Of a DNA stretch of 64,000 nt, positions 52,701 to 61,163 are shown piece after piece. The notes beneath the pieces were generated by a model that did not search any database, was not told the DNA's origin, and was given only the letters and a program-made list of their open reading frames with translations. This DNA comes from an uncultured Gemmatimonadota bacterium (lineage in GTDB: Bacteria > Gemmatimonadota > Gemmatimonadetes > Gemmatimonadales > Gemmatimonadaceae). The DNA is taken from NCBI GenBank assembly GCA_902825965.1, contig CADEDA010000009.1, positions 85,585-149,584 of the forward strand, written 5' to 3'. Position 1 is the first letter of the stretch. Each line of letters starts with the position of its first letter. Position numbers and translations under genes: made by a program.

Positions 52701-55700
52701 CCTACCGCTACCGCGTGCGGGCGTTCAACGCCGTCGGCAACTCGGACTTCGCCCCCCCGGTGCAGGTGACCACGGCGGTGCCGAGCGCCCCGATCAACCT
52801 CGCGGCGAACGCGCAGTCCACGACGCGCATCGTGCTCAACTGGAACGATGCCTCCGACAACGACACCAGCTTCGTCGTGCAGCGCTGCACGGGCGCCGCC
52901 TGCGTGCCGGCGACGACCATCGCCACGCTCTTCAACACGCTCACGGACACGCTGAGCGTGATCGACTCCACCGTGGCCGCCGGGCAGGTCTACCGGTACC
53001 ACGTGGTCGCCCGGAACGCGCTGGGCAGCTCGACGCCGTCGAACGTGGCCGAGGCGCAGACCATCGTCCCGGCGACGCCCACCGGCCTGACCGCGACGAC
53101 CGTCTCCGCCGAGCAGATCGACCTCGCGTGGGTCGATGCGGCGACCAACGAGTCCGGCTATGAGGTGGAACGCTGCAACGGCACCGGCTGCGTGGACTTC
53201 GTGCGCGCGGCCGAGTTGCCGGCCGGCACCACCAGCTTCGAGAACACCGGGCTGGCGCAGAACGTCGTCTACCGGTTCCGCGTGCGCGCCGTGAACGGCG
53301 CCGGCGCCTCCGCGTACTCCAGCATCGCCTCGGCCGCGACCGACATCCCGGCCGACCCGACCAACCTCGTGGCCCTGGCATCCTCCCCGACGTCGATCGG
53401 GCTCACGTGGACCGACAACGCCACCACCGAGACCGGCTACACCGTGGAGCGCTGCGCGGGCGGCAGCTGCTCCGACTTCACGGTGCTCACTCTGCTGGCC
53501 GCCAACGTCACGTCGTTCAATGACGGCGGGCTCGCGACGGGCGCCGCGTTCCGCTACCGCGTGCAGGCCGTGAACGTCCAGGGTGCCTCGCGCTACTCCA
53601 ACGTCGCGATCGCGGCGACCGTGCTGCCCGACTCGCCGATCGACCTGCTCGCCATCACGCAGGCGGCGACACGCATCCGGCTCGAATGGTCCGACGAGGC
53701 CAGCGACGAGCTTGGGTACGTGATCGAGCGCTGCTCTGGTGTGGGCTGCAGCAGCTTCGCCGTGATCGACACGGTGGGCGTGAACGCGAACTTCCACATC
53801 GACAGCACGGCCGTGGTGAACACGGCGTACCAGTACCGGATCTTCGCGTACAACAACGTGGGTGTCTCGGGGACGGCGGGCCCGGTGGCCGCGAACACGC
53901 TGATCCCGGCGGCCGCGACGAACCTCGCGGCGGTGGTGATCTCGTCGGGTCGCATCGACCTCACGTGGACCGACGGCTCGACCAACGAGGTCGGCTTCCG
54001 GATCGACCGCTGCGCGGGCGTGGGCTGCACGACCTTCACGGCGATCGACACGGTCGCCGCCGACGCAGCGTTCTACTCCGACCTGTCCGTCGCGCTCGGC
54101 ACGGACTACCGATACCGCGTCACGCCGTTCAACAGTGCCGGCGACCCGGGCGCCGTGGGCCCGGTGGACGTCTCGCTGCGCCTGCCGACGACACCGGCGG
54201 CCCTGAGCGCCTCGATCGCCGACCCCACCAGCATCGCGTTGGTGTGGACGGACGGCTCGACCAACGAGGACGGCTTCCGCATCGAGCGCTGCGTGGGCGC
54301 GGGCTGCAACACGTTCACCGAGCTCGCCACCACCACGCCCAACGACACCACGTTCACCGACGTGGGTCTGACGGGCAATACCTTCTATCGCTACCGCGTC
54401 CGCGCGTTCAACGCGTCGGGCGTCTCCGAGTACTCCCCGATCGCGGCGCCCAATACGTTCCTGCCGGGCCCGCCGACCTCGCTCGTGCCGACGCCGCGGT
54501 TCGCCAACCGGATCGACCTGACGTGGACCGACAACGCGAGCAACGAGTCGGGCTTCATCGTCGAGCGCTGCACCGGCGCGGCCTGCGCGAGCTTCGCCGT
54601 GGTCGACACGCTCGACCCCAACACGGTGACCTACGCGGACTCGTCGCTGACCTTCGCGACGACCTACCGCTACCGTGTCTACGCCTTCAACGGCGTCGGC
54701 GCGTCCACCGCGACCAACATCGTCGAGTCGAACACCAACGTGCCGTTGACGCCGTCGGCGCTGTCGGCGTCGCCCAACGGCATCACGCGGATCGACCTCA
54801 TCTGGACGGACAACGCCGACAACGAGTCCGGGTTCCGCATCGAGCGCTGCGTGGGGGTGGGTTGCACCGACTTCGCCCTGCTCGCGACCGTCGCGGCGAA
54901 CAGCCAGTCGTACGCCGATGAGACGGTGGTGGTGGGTACGGCCTACCGCTACCGGGTGGTCGCCTTCAACATCGGTTCGTCGAGCTTCACGAACGTCGCG
55001 ACCGCGACGACCATCATCCCGCTCGCGCCGACGGCGCTCGCGGCGACCGCCGCGTCGGGCACCCGCATCGACCTCACCTGGACCGACAATTCCGACAACG
55101 AGCTCGGCTACAGCGTCGAGCGCTGCACCGGCGCGGGCTGCAGCACCTTCGCGGTCATCGCCGAGATCGGGCCGGACCTCAGCGCCTACAGCGACTCGGG
55201 CCTGACCACCGGTGCGAACTACAGCTACCGCGTGCGCGGCTACAACAATGCGAGCGCCTCGGGTTACACCAACACGGCGACCGCCAGCCCGAACGTGCCC
55301 GCCATCCCCACCGCGTTGAGCGCCACCACCATCTCGGCGAGCCGCATCGACCTCGCCTGGGTGGACAACGCCGGCAACGAGACCAACTACCTCGTCGAGC
55401 GCTGCGTCGGCCCCAGCTGCACCGACTTCACCACGCACGCCACGCTGGCCGCGGGCACGACCAGCTACCAGGACGTCGGCCTCGCCGGCTCGACCTCGTT
55501 CCGCTACCGCGTGCGCGCGGCGGGGGCCTCGGGCAACTCGGCCCCGTCGAACATCGCCGCGGCGTCGACCAACGCGCCGGCCGACCCGACGACGCTGGTG
55601 GCCACCACCGCGTCGGGCACGCAGATCGACCTCACGTGGGCGGACAACGCCGACAACGAGGTCAACTATCAAGTGGAGCGCTGCAGCGGCGCCGGTTGCA

Positions 55701-58585
55701 CCACGTTCGCCAACATCGCGACCATCGCGGCGAACGCCACCGGGTATTCGGACAACAGCGCGGTGATCGACACGCGCTACCGGTACCGCGTGCGCGCCGT
55801 CAATGCCGCCGGGGCGTCCGCCTACACCGCGATCGCCGACGGCAGCACGCTGCGGCCGGCGACCGCGACCGGCCTCACCGCGCTGACCACGTCGTCCACG
55901 TCGATCCGGCTGGATTGGACCGACGCCGCCGACAACGAGACCGGCTACAGTGTCGAGCGCTGCGCCGGCACGGGCTGCTCGGACTTCGGCGTCGTCGCGA
56001 CGCTGCCGGCCAACAGCACGAGCTTCGAGAACACCGGCCTGGCCTCGGCCACCGACTTCACCTACCGCGTCTTCGCGGTGAACATCGTCGGCGTGAACGC
56101 GGCGGCCGGCCCGGTGACGGCCTCCACCAACCTGCCGGCCGACCCCTCGGGGCTGACCGCGACCGTGATCAGCGGGTCGCGGATCGACCTCGCGTGGACC
56201 GACAACGCCAACAACGAGACCCGCTTCCTGATTGAGCGCTGCGAAGGCGCAGGCTGCGGGACGTTCGCGGTGATCGACTCCGTGGGTCCCAACCTCGTCG
56301 CCTACAGCGACCTCGGCATCACGGTCGGCCTCGAGTACAGCTATCGCGTCCGGACGCGCAATGCGGCGGGTGTCTCCAACCCGTCGGATGTCGCCTCCAC
56401 CAACACCTTCCTCCCGGGCGAGCCGGCCAAGCTGGCGCTGGCGCTCACGGGTGTGACGGCCGTCTCGATGGCGTGGTCGGACAACTCGGACAACGAGACC
56501 GGCTTCGCCATCGAGCGCTGCGCCGGCGAGGGGTGCTCCGACTTCGTGCAGGTCGGACTCGCCCCGGCGGACTCGCAGCTCTTCGTCGACCCCACCATCA
56601 CGGCGGGCCTGCTCTACTCGTATCGCATCCGCGCCGTGAACGCGGCGGGCGGCTCGCCCTACACCGCCGAGCGGGCGATCCTCGCGGCGGCGCCCGCGGC
56701 GCCGACCGCGCTCACGTCCACCATCATCTCGGCGTCCCAGACCAACCTGGTCTGGACCGACGGCTCCAACAGCGAGACCTGGTTCCACATCGAGCGTTGC
56801 AGCGGGGTGGGCTGCGCGACGTTCACGGTGATCGACTCGACGCGCACCAACGACCGCAGCTACCTCGCGGGCGGCCTCAGCATCGGGCTCTCGTACACGT
56901 TCCGCGTGCGGGCGATCAACGCGGCCGGCACCTCCACCGCCTCCAACCTCGCGACCGCCGCGATGCTGGTGCCGACGCCGCCGAGCACCCTCGCCGCGAC
57001 CACCAACAGCGCGACGTCGATCTCGCTCACCTGGGTCGACAACGCGGACAATGAAGCCACCTATCGCGTGGAGCGCTGCGTGGGCAGCGGCTGCTCCTCG
57101 TTCATCCAGGTCGCCTCGCTGACGGCGAACACCACCGCCTACGCGGATGCGAGCGTGACGCTCAACAACGCGTACAGCTACCGCGTGCGCGCCACGAACG
57201 CGGTCGGGGCCTCGCTCTACACCAGCGTCGTCGAGGCGACGACGCTGACGCCGGCCGTCCCGACCGGGCTCACCGCCACGCCGGTCACCGGCCAGCAGGT
57301 CAACCTGGCCTGGACCGACAACGCCGACAACGAGACCGGCTACCAAGTGGAGAGCTGCACCGGCGTGGGCTGCGCCACCTTCGCGAGCGTGGCCACCCTC
57401 GCCGCGAACGCGACCACGTACTCGGCGACCGTCACCAACAACGCCACGCACCGCTTCCGCGTGCGCGCCCTCCGGACCTCGGTCGGCGCGTCCGCGTACT
57501 CGACCGTCGCCGAGGGGTCGACGGTGCTGAATGCGCCGAGCTTCCCGTCGGCACTGACCTACAACCGCAACCGCATCGACGTCCGCTGGTCGGACAACTC
57601 GAGCATCGAGACCGGGTACGAGATCCTCGCCTGCGGCGGCGTCGGCTGCACGCCGAGCGTGCTGATCGGGACCGTGGGCGCCAACGTGACGCTGTTCGAG
57701 CACAGCGGCCTGCCGACCGGCTTCGCGGTGAACTACCAGGTGCGCGCGATCACCACTGGCGCGAACTCGGACTACACCGCCGTCACCGGCAACCGGACGC
57801 CGACCGTGCTGACCAACGCGACGGCGATCGCCGTGACCGACACCGCGGGCGCGCAGCGCCATTTCGTGATCGTGGTGCCGGCCGGCACACCCGAACTGCG
57901 CGTGACGATCAGTGGCGGCACCGGCGACGCGGACCTCTATGTCCGCGGCGGCCTCTCGCCCACGACGGCGCTCTGGGAGTGCCGTCCGTTCCAGGGCGGG
58001 AACGCGGAGACCTGCTCGATCCAGAACCCGACCCCGGGCGACTACTTCATCATGCTCCGCGGCTTCGCGGCCTTCGACAACGTGACGCTCAGGGCGTCGA
58101 ACGCGATCCGGCAGGGCTTTGCAACCCAGTTCGGCTCGTCGTCCGGCTGGTCGGCGAACTATCTACACGCGCTCCAAATCACCACGACGACTCCGGTCAC
58201 GATGACGCACCTCGGCATGCTGGTGCCCGGCACGCCGACCGGCGGAGTGAAGATGGGCCTGTATTCGAACCGAATCCGCAATGCGTGCGTGTTCCCCGCG
58301 ATCTGCTTCATCCAAGAGCCGGGCAACCTGCTCGCCAGCTCGGTCGGGACGAACATGAACGGCATCGCGGAGTACGCAACCTCGAACGTGTCCGTCCCTG
58401 CGGGTACCTACTGGATCGCCGCGATCTTCGAGACAGGCGGGTCTACGTACTACGACCCCGCGACGCCGGTGGGGTGGAAGTACATCTCCCAGACGTACGC
58501 CACACCGCTGCCCGCGACGTGGCCCAACAGCTATGTGGACTACAACTTCGGCCGCATGAACTACCTGCTCCGCGGCGTGCCCTAA
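49775..58585 (+). CDS. giant lipoprotein with 25 fibronectin-III-like repeats and a PPC domain
   Basis: The product has 2936 residues from ATG 49775 (MLMNRR; the Met at 49781 is an alternative). The lipoprotein signal ends LLAGLVISC. An N-terminal ~340-residue region holds an Ig/FN3-like sandwich and a PPC-like domain (GRTPANATAVPL...DRQGWYAITARLGDSI). Then come 25 FN3-like repeats of ~93 residues (see the repeat entry). After these lie a second PPC domain (~2677-2775: RHFVIVVPAGTPELRVTISGGTGDADLYVRGG...ETCSIQNPTPGDYFIMLRG) and a ~160-residue C-terminal beta-rich domain with WIAAIFETGGSTYYD. There is no LPxTG or T9SS signal visible; the lipid anchor implies outer-membrane attachment. Last gene of the kinase operon. 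A role in adhesion or cell-surface structure is inferred. Confidence 0.93.
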   Translation: MLMNRRSLTLASALLAGLVISCDSPTRVETTGVIVPQIRTIRDTTQRLTLPLEAVRVTVLTTGGAVLQTVPLTLNASNTAWSGSVENVPPGTYTVFVEGLATPAGSPGLQVQFFGINTNVSVTAGQQSAAPINFASAIPTITPLPPGNTTAFTQTVVFSAVPSATGYTVEASRSNTFTNPLQATSTSTTVPISVTDVGTWFLRARPTLPGTVSQISWSDPQQFTIISDLGGRTPANATAVPLQSGVPDTVRDRNITPTDRQGWYAITARLGDSIIAETRAARLTPASALTTSLQILRQDGVTVLGDGTTLPGTTDRRAAIVAPVAETFRVLVGGTTPTTVGHYEVILEIRRLPGAPTGLTTLAATGTSTTLNWTDNADNESTFRIERCAGVGCANFAEIGTTNPDITTFTDNGLTAGESYSYRVRARNGIGNSVYTNTSTIAMVAPAAPSVLTALTTSSTSITINWTDNASNESGFRIERCTGDGCTSFAEVATVGPNVTTFANSGLGAGNLFGYRVRAYNGVTESAYSNTARAGTVPPSAPTGLTTQTLSATQIRVLWTDPANDETGFRIERCGGAACSDFAEIGQVASNVTQYDDATAIADAVYRYRVRAVNVVGLGAYSVPVLGETRAPEAPTGLSATLISGTRIDLSWTNASASANAFEVQRCIGALCDTFAPLDTVATTTFSDVSVSVNNSYGYRVRALNAVGGSAASASATANTLLSTPASGLAAVTRSATVIRLTWTDNAFDETGFEVSRCTGAGCTNFAAIATTAAGVTTFDDSTATAGASFSYRVATVNLAGVSAPTNTATAATIVPTAPTTLTATTQSNTRIDLAWTDASADETGFYIERCTGAGCSNFATVDSVAAGVTAFEATGLASSTTFVFRVRAYNAAGVSAPSNTASAATNLPAIPTQLRARVFSATRIDLTWTDNASDELGVAIERCAGAGCTDFAALPPNAAANAVSISDATVAAGTTYRYRVRAFNAVGNSDFAPPVQVTTAVPSAPINLAANAQSTTRIVLNWNDASDNDTSFVVQRCTGAACVPATTIATLFNTLTDTLSVIDSTVAAGQVYRYHVVARNALGSSTPSNVAEAQTIVPATPTGLTATTVSAEQIDLAWVDAATNESGYEVERCNGTGCVDFVRAAELPAGTTSFENTGLAQNVVYRFRVRAVNGAGASAYSSIASAATDIPADPTNLVALASSPTSIGLTWTDNATTETGYTVERCAGGSCSDFTVLTLLAANVTSFNDGGLATGAAFRYRVQAVNVQGASRYSNVAIAATVLPDSPIDLLAITQAATRIRLEWSDEASDELGYVIERCSGVGCSSFAVIDTVGVNANFHIDSTAVVNTAYQYRIFAYNNVGVSGTAGPVAANTLIPAAATNLAAVVISSGRIDLTWTDGSTNEVGFRIDRCAGVGCTTFTAIDTVAADAAFYSDLSVALGTDYRYRVTPFNSAGDPGAVGPVDVSLRLPTTPAALSASIADPTSIALVWTDGSTNEDGFRIERCVGAGCNTFTELATTTPNDTTFTDVGLTGNTFYRYRVRAFNASGVSEYSPIAAPNTFLPGPPTSLVPTPRFANRIDLTWTDNASNESGFIVERCTGAACASFAVVDTLDPNTVTYADSSLTFATTYRYRVYAFNGVGASTATNIVESNTNVPLTPSALSASPNGITRIDLIWTDNADNESGFRIERCVGVGCTDFALLATVAANSQSYADETVVVGTAYRYRVVAFNIGSSSFTNVATATTIIPLAPTALAATAASGTRIDLTWTDNSDNELGYSVERCTGAGCSTFAVIAEIGPDLSAYSDSGLTTGANYSYRVRGYNNASASGYTNTATASPNVPAIPTALSATTISASRIDLAWVDNAGNETNYLVERCVGPSCTDFTTHATLAAGTTSYQDVGLAGSTSFRYRVRAAGASGNSAPSNIAAASTNAPADPTTLVATTASGTQIDLTWADNADNEVNYQVERCSGAGCTTFANIATIAANATGYSDNSAVIDTRYRYRVRAVNAAGASAYTAIADGSTLRPATATGLTALTTSSTSIRLDWTDAADNETGYSVERCAGTGCSDFGVVATLPANSTSFENTGLASATDFTYRVFAVNIVGVNAAAGPVTASTNLPADPSGLTATVISGSRIDLAWTDNANNETRFLIERCEGAGCGTFAVIDSVGPNLVAYSDLGITVGLEYSYRVRTRNAAGVSNPSDVASTNTFLPGEPAKLALALTGVTAVSMAWSDNSDNETGFAIERCAGEGCSDFVQVGLAPADSQLFVDPTITAGLLYSYRIRAVNAAGGSPYTAERAILAAAPAAPTALTSTIISASQTNLVWTDGSNSETWFHIERCSGVGCATFTVIDSTRTNDRSYLAGGLSIGLSYTFRVRAINAAGTSTASNLATAAMLVPTPPSTLAATTNSATSISLTWVDNADNEATYRVERCVGSGCSSFIQVASLTANTTAYADASVTLNNAYSYRVRATNAVGASLYTSVVEATTLTPAVPTGLTATPVTGQQVNLAWTDNADNETGYQVESCTGVGCATFASVATLAANATTYSATVTNNATHRFRVRALRTSVGASAYSTVAEGSTVLNAPSFPSALTYNRNRIDVRWSDNSSIETGYEILACGGVGCTPSVLIGTVGANVTLFEHSGLPTGFAVNYQVRAITTGANSDYTAVTGNRTPTVLTNATAIAVTDTAGAQRHFVIVVPAGTPELRVTISGGTGDADLYVRGGLSPTTALWECRPFQGGNAETCSIQNPTPGDYFIMLRGFAAFDNVTLRASNAIRQGFATQFGSSSGWSANYLHALQITTTTPVTMTHLGMLVPGTPTGGVKMGLYSNRIRNACVFPAICFIQEPGNLLASSVGTNMNGIAEYATSNVSVPAGTYWIAAIFETGGSTYYDPATPVGWKYISQTYATPLPATWPNSYVDYNFGRMNYLLRGVP
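50834..57799 (+). repeat. array of 25 FN3-like coding repeats, ~279 bp each
   Basis: Each unit reads approximately P..P..L.A...S.T.I.L.WTDNA.NE.GF.IERC.G.GC..F..I......N...F.D.....G..Y.YRVRA.N..G.S.YS. Every one of the 25 units keeps a C-x4-C pair in the ERCxGxGC segment, probably a small disulfide-bonded turn. Units vary in sequence rather than being identical, so the array looks old or selected for variety. The repeat creates a 2-kb-scale open frame on the opposite strand that is not a gene. Confidence 0.95.
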
Positions 58586-58610
58586 GCGGCGCGACAACGA
58601 GGCCAGACGG

Positions 58611-58643
58611 GACGGGGGCAGCGCCAACGGCGTTGCCCCCGTC
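58611..58643 (+). terminator. hairpin after the giant FN3 gene
   Basis: A 15-bp stem with one G-U pair (58611-58625 with 58629-58643) and an AAC loop lies 25 bases past the stop at 58585. It is GC-rich with no T-tract, but in the right place to end the kinase operon transcript. Confidence 0.65.
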
Positions 58644-58756
58644 CTGCATCCCCCCGCCGTGGTGACTTTCCCCACACCACTTCAGGCCCAAGACTATGGA
58701 GCCTCCCCCCTCCCCATCCGAACTTCAGGACATCCCGACCCGCCCTGAGGTCCCCG

Positions 58757-59140
58757 ATGCCCGTCCCCGACGCCTTGCTCCGCTTCGAGCGCATCCACTC
58801 GGATGAGCTCACCCTGAGCCTCCACGTCGCCCGGCGCAGCCAGAACGGCAGCGACCGCGGCGACTGGCCCCTGCTGCTGCTGCGCGCCCTCAACGAAATC
58901 GGCCGCAGCATCGCGAGCGCGCCGCCGGACGAACGCGACGCCTTCGAGCGCTGCGCCTCGCGTGCCGTGGATTTCGTCGCCGCCGTGGACCTGCCCCGGG
59001 ACGCACGGGGGGTCGTCTGTTACGTGTGCGCCGGCGGCGCACACTATTCCGCCCCAGTCGCGGAGTCGCAGCCCACGTCGGCCCGCTGGGGCCTCGGGCT
59101 CGCCCTCCGCGACGCCTGGGCGCACGCCATCCCGGCCTAG
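58757..59140 (+). CDS. small hypothetical protein
   Basis: The product has 127 residues, cytoplasmic, with no recognised family. It begins MPVPDALLRFERIHSDELTLSLHVARR and ends with a balanced helix (WGLGLALRDAWAHAIPA). It has four Cys, with CYVCAGGAHY resembling a short metal- or redox-type turn, though too little to assign. Codon use fits a real gene (GC-rich third positions). GAGGT lies seven bases before the ATG. It sits alone between two terminator hairpins. Confidence 0.6.
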   Translation: MPVPDALLRFERIHSDELTLSLHVARRSQNGSDRGDWPLLLLRALNEIGRSIASAPPDERDAFERCASRAVDFVAAVDLPRDARGVVCYVCAGGAHYSAPVAESQPTSARWGLGLALRDAWAHAIPA

Positions 59141-59174
59141 TCGGATCCTCCCGCGACGGGGCCGGGATGGCAAC

Positions 59175-59212
59175 ACGAAGGGCCCGGAGGCGACTGCCTC
59201 CGGGCCCTTCGT
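59175..59212. terminator. perfect 17-bp hairpin between convergent genes
   Basis: ACGAAGGGCCCGGAGGC (59175-59191) pairs perfectly with 59196-59212 across a GACT loop. It sits between the small hypothetical gene and the convergent lipoprotein gene, so it can serve both as a bidirectional terminator. There is no T-tract. Confidence 0.8.
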
Positions 59213-59228
59213 ACGACCGTCCGTGTGG

Positions 59229-60293
59229 TCAGAACGCGATGTCGAGCAGCGTCTCCACCGGGTCCAACAGGTCCTCGTAGATGTCGAAGGCGTCCTCGAA
59301 CCACTCGAGGATCTGGCGCAGCATCGCCAGCTGCGCCTCCGTCGGCGGCTGCCCCTGCGCATTGAGGATCGTCGGCTCCTCCGCGCCCGGCACGAACTCG
59401 ATGGTCGCGAAGGTCTGCCCGTTGGTGGTCACCGTGATCGTGCCACCCGTCTCGAACCCGATCGTGCCGGCGATGCCCACCGAGCCGTTGCGGCTCGAGA
59501 GGCGCCCGTTGACCGTGATGCTCGGCAGCTCACCGCCGCTGATCGTCTGCTCCATGCGCGAGCTCAGCCCGCGCGTCGGCACCGCCGCCCGCCAGTCGAT
59601 CACCACCGACGCGTTCTGCAGCGAGAACGACGAGGTCAGCGAGAAGGTGAGCGAGTCCGAGGCGTTCCGGGCATATCCCTGCACCTGCGCCGTGGGCGCG
59701 ACCAACAGGCCGCCGATCGTCGCCGAATAGTCGAGCACCTTGCCCAGGCCACCGGCCGTCGCGTAGGCCTCCACGCGCGCCGTGGCCGTCTGGTTGCTCA
59801 CGGTGCGGGTGAGGTCCACGTAACCCGTCTCGGAGAGCGGCAGCGCGATCTCCTCGGTGAGCGGGTCGATGGCGTAGAGCACGAAGCGCACCCCGTTGGC
59901 CGGCGCACCCGTGCGCTCGCCGATCGTGTAGCGGCCGAGCGTGGTGTTGTACTCGAAGGTCTTGCCGAGGGCGACCTGCGGGATCACGGAGGCGGTCCCG
60001 AGCTCCTTGCGGGCGCGGATGCGCAGCTCCTCGCGGTGCACGAGCGCGTTCGGATCGCTCAGCAGCGCGGCCGGCAGGTCGAGCACGGCCAGGCCACCGC
60101 CGAGGTCGGCCAGCGCGAAGTTGATGTCCGGACCAAGGGCCCCCAGGCTCGTGGTCGGGCCGGTGTTGAGGGCGGCCGCCGCGGACGCCACGTCCTCCTG
60201 GACGCCGGCCGGGTCGAGCGGGGCGGTGGACTCCGAGCAGGCCGCCGTGGCGAGCAGGCCGAGCGCGAGTGAGGCAGCGAGGAAACGACGCAT
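59229..60293 (-). CDS. lipoprotein of unknown function
   Basis: The product has 354 residues from ATG 60293. The lipoprotein signal ends LLATAACSES. The mature protein is Thr/Ser/Gly-rich with alternating beta-strand patterns (TFEYNTTLGRYTIGERTGAPANGVRFVLYAIDP, VGIAGTIGFETGGTITVTTNGQTFATIEFVPG) and a final acidic helix (WFEDAFDIYEDLLDPVETLLDIAF). I do not recognise a family. Its 5' leader contains a 15-bp tandem repeat. No partner gene is on its strand. Confidence 0.75.
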   Translation of the reverse strand: MRRFLAASLALGLLATAACSESTAPLDPAGVQEDVASAAAALNTGPTTSLGALGPDINFALADLGGGLAVLDLPAALLSDPNALVHREELRIRARKELGTASVIPQVALGKTFEYNTTLGRYTIGERTGAPANGVRFVLYAIDPLTEEIALPLSETGYVDLTRTVSNQTATARVEAYATAGGLGKVLDYSATIGGLLVAPTAQVQGYARNASDSLTFSLTSSFSLQNASVVIDWRAAVPTRGLSSRMEQTISGGELPSITVNGRLSSRNGSVGIAGTIGFETGGTITVTTNGQTFATIEFVPGAEEPTILNAQGQPPTEAQLAMLRQILEWFEDAFDIYEDLLDPVETLLDIAF

Positions 60294-60301
60294 GGTTCGT
60301 G

Positions 60302-60366
60302 GGGTTGAGGTTCTTGCGGTTGACGTTCTTGCGGTTGACGTTCTTGCGTTGACGTTCGTGCGATGG
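60302..60366. repeat. 15-bp tandem repeat in the lipoprotein gene leader
   Basis: The unit GTTCTTGCGGTTGAC occurs at 60310-60324 and 60325-60339 exactly, and at 60340-60353 with one base lost, flanked by partial copies on both sides. It begins 9 bases upstream of the lipoprotein start codon at 60293, so its copy number would change the length of the leader. Confidence 0.85.
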
Positions 60367-60559
60367 AGTCTCGGTGCGCGCGAGTGGCTCGCGCATGCTG
60401 GAGAGACGAGTGTCGAGTGGTGGATGTGACGATGGTTCTCCGACTGACTGTCACATCGTGAGAGCCGCCATGGTATATTCGCGCCTTGGTCACGGCCGAC
60501 CCGTGCCGCAGGTCACACTCCAAGGTCACACCTCAGGGTCACTCTCCATCCGCCCCACG

Positions 60560-61162
60560 ATGATCACGCCCGTCCCCTGCACACTCGAGGGCCCCGGCAT
60601 CCGCCTGGAGCCGCTGACGACCGCGCACGCCGCCGCGCTGGCGGCCGCCGCCAGCGACGGACAACTCTGGCATCTCTGGTACACCACGGTCCCGACGCCG
60701 GATGATACCGCCGCGTACATCGACCGGGCGCTGGCCGGCCAGCGCGACGGGCACATGCTCCCGTGGGTGGTGCGCGAGACCACGACCGATACCATCGTCG
60801 GGACCACGCGCTACCACGACATCGTGCGCGAGATCGACCGGGTGGAGATCGGCTACACGTGGTACGGCCAGTCGTGGCAGCGCAGCCACGTGAACACCGC
60901 GTGCAAGCTCACGCTGCTGGCGCACGCCTTCGACCGGCTCGGCTGCGCCGTGGTGGGGCTCCGCACGGACAACTTCAACTTCGCCTCGCAGCGCGCCATC
61001 GAGCGGCTCGGCGCCAAGCGGGACGGCGTGCTGCGGCACCACATGGCCCGCCGCGACGGCAGCGCGCGCGACTCCGTGATGTTCAGCATCCTGGCCACCG
61101 AGTGGCGGGACGTCCGGCGGAACCTCGAACTGCGCATGACGCAGCGCGGCGAGCGCGCGTGA
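60560..61162 (+). CDS. GNAT family N-acetyltransferase (RimJ/RimL-like)
   Basis: The product has 200 residues from ATG 60560 (MITPVPCTLEGPGIRLEPLTTAHA). The GNAT fold is visible: PWVVRETTTDTIVGTTRYHDIVREIDRVEIGYTWYGQSWQRSHVNTACKLTLLAHAFDRLGCAVVGLRTDNFNFASQRAIERLGAKRDGVLRHHM. The segment QSWQRSHVNT takes the place of the usual pyrophosphate loop Q/R-x-x-G-x-G/A. Such proteins acetylate N-termini or small amines; the substrate is unknown. Upstream, TATATT (60474-60479) may be a -10. It converges on bchJ with a one-base gap, marking the edge of the bacteriochlorophyll gene block. Confidence 0.88.
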   Translation: MITPVPCTLEGPGIRLEPLTTAHAAALAAAASDGQLWHLWYTTVPTPDDTAAYIDRALAGQRDGHMLPWVVRETTTDTIVGTTRYHDIVREIDRVEIGYTWYGQSWQRSHVNTACKLTLLAHAFDRLGCAVVGLRTDNFNFASQRAIERLGAKRDGVLRHHMARRDGSARDSVMFSILATEWRDVRRNLELRMTQRGERA

Positions 61163-61163
61163 T

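Noticed and set aside
51638..57862. A 2074-codon open frame on the minus strand
   Set aside because: It is the exact antisense of the FN3 repeat array. Its Arg/Gly/Val/Ala-rich periodic translation follows from the repeat and GC-rich codons, and it has no recognisable domain.
60302..60366. Possible CRISPR-like repeat
   Set aside because: The units are directly tandem with no spacers and no cas genes are near.
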